This document shows, piece by piece, positions 63,424 to 64,000 of a DNA stretch of 64,000 nucleotides. The translations under genes and the position numbers were made by a program. The notes under the pieces were generated by a model. That model made no database searches. It saw only the letters and a program-made list of their open reading frames with translations, and was not told the DNA's origin. The stretch is from Mycosarcoma maydis (lineage: Eukaryota > Basidiomycota > Ustilaginomycetes > Ustilaginales). The DNA lies in the NCBI RefSeq assembly GCF_000328475.2, contig NC_026482.1, positions 620,001 through 684,000 of the forward strand, in the 5' to 3' direction. How positions within the stretch are numbered: the first letter of the stretch is position 1; each line of letters begins with the position of its first letter.

Positions 63424-64000
63424 ATGGCGAGGGACTTCAGACCAAAAGGCGCAAGGCCATCCACAGCGCCTGCAGACACAGCCTCGGCCAAGTCGACTCG
63501 TGTCAACAAACAGGCCATCAGCTCGCCCGCCCCTGTCAAACCACGCCCCGCCCAAACCCCTTCGGCCACCTCGAACAAGAAAAAATCAGATGCATACGAC
63601 TCGGAGGACAGCGCAGATGAGGCCACTCTGATGCGCGAGATTGAGAGCTTCGGCGGCTCTAGAGACGATCTCAAACTCATCTCCAAGGCCAACGGAAAGA
63701 AAAAACCCGACGTCTCGATCGACGAGGCCGCTTTCTCCGGCGAGGTCGCTGCTTTCCTCAAGCAACTCCAGTCAGATCCTCACACGTCTGAGCCAGCTGC
63801 TCCTTCCGCATCTATCAACAACGACAGGCGATCCAAGACCGAGGCAGAAGCACACAAAAAGGCTGCGACTACTCAAAAGCAGAATTCTCAAGCTGCCAAG
63901 TCCAAGGAAAAGCCTACGCAAAAGGAGAAAGCCAACAAGCAAGGAGAACAAAAGACACCAAAACCACCAAAGCAGTCTGCAACACAAACCAACGTTATCG
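63424..64000 (+). CDS. Partial gene, possibly Noc1/Mak21-type ribosome-biogenesis factor (runs off right edge)
   Basis: ATG at 63424, open to the window end (192 codons). The N-terminus is Lys/Ala/Ser-rich and basic. An acidic stretch (DSEDSADEATLMREIESFGG, then DDLKLI) and SGEVAAFLKQLQ follow, then a strongly Lys/Gln-rich segment. The 'E-x-x-GG-x-x-DDLxL' block with basic surroundings recalls the N-terminus of Noc1/Mak21 (CEBPZ) proteins, nucleolar factors of 60S assembly. The catalogue domain (CBF/Mak21) would lie beyond the window, so this is a tentative call. A minus-strand frame at 63357-63761 is its shadow. Confidence 0.55.
   Translation, partial: MARDFRPKGARPSTAPADTASAKSTRVNKQAISSPAPVKPRPAQTPSATSNKKKSDAYDSEDSADEATLMREIESFGGSRDDLKLISKANGKKKPDVSIDEAAFSGEVAAFLKQLQSDPHTSEPAAPSASINNDRRSKTEAEAHKKAATTQKQNSQAAKSKEKPTQKEKANKQGEQKTPKPPKQSATQTNVI

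Overview
The window is nuclear DNA of a basidiomycete, most likely a smut fungus (Ustilaginaceae). Supporting signs are short spliceosomal introns with GTAAGT/GTACGT donors, compact intron-poor genes with long Ser/Ala/Pro-rich tails, GC-rich coding DNA, divergent and convergent gene pairs, a degenerate Ty1/copia retrotransposon, and a 100-N scaffold gap at 42387-42486. The genus assignment is inference.

Layout. At 1-641 a Zn2Cys6 regulator runs off the left edge on the minus strand. At 2.2-7.3 kb lie a HAD-like hydrolase, dynactin p25 and the SM protein VPS45. From 7.3 to 22 kb is a gene-poor repeat island: a LINE-like remnant, three solo LTRs, one full-length but frameshifted copia element (11965-18617) and a local host repeat family. 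From 22 to 37.4 kb come eIF2B gamma, an AVT-type amino-acid transporter, a small membrane protein, a DDHD phospholipase and a PACT-domain spindle-pole-body protein. From 40 to 52 kb come a C2H2-like/Zn2Cys6 factor broken by the gap, GatC, an MDL1-type mitochondrial ABC transporter and a CLASP/TOG protein. From 52 to 64 kb come a large Ser-rich protein, a secreted RlpA-like protein and a probable ribosome-biogenesis protein running off the right edge. Most genes are housekeeping (vesicle fusion, dynein and spindle function, translation, mitochondrial functions); I see no metabolic cluster.

The most unusual signal is a 7-bp sequence grammar that fills the intergenic DNA. A 3-bp anchor (AAT, ATT, ACT, AGT, CTT, GTT) alternates with a 4-bp core (mostly CACG or CGTG, also TACG, CTGG, CGTC, GCTG), singly or in arrays. 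Comparing paralogous LTR copies and a paralogous flanking repeat shows exact 7-bp differences. A lone anchor in one copy (AAT or ACT) is anchor-core-anchor in another, so the anchor behaves like a 3-bp target duplication around a 4-bp insert. I know of no described element or repair process with this signature. It is the best candidate for a new system in the window.

Gene models were joined by hand at visible splice sites, and the exon lengths keep frame throughout. Repeated single-base frame disruptions (copia polyprotein, DDHD gene) could be real decay or assembly indels.
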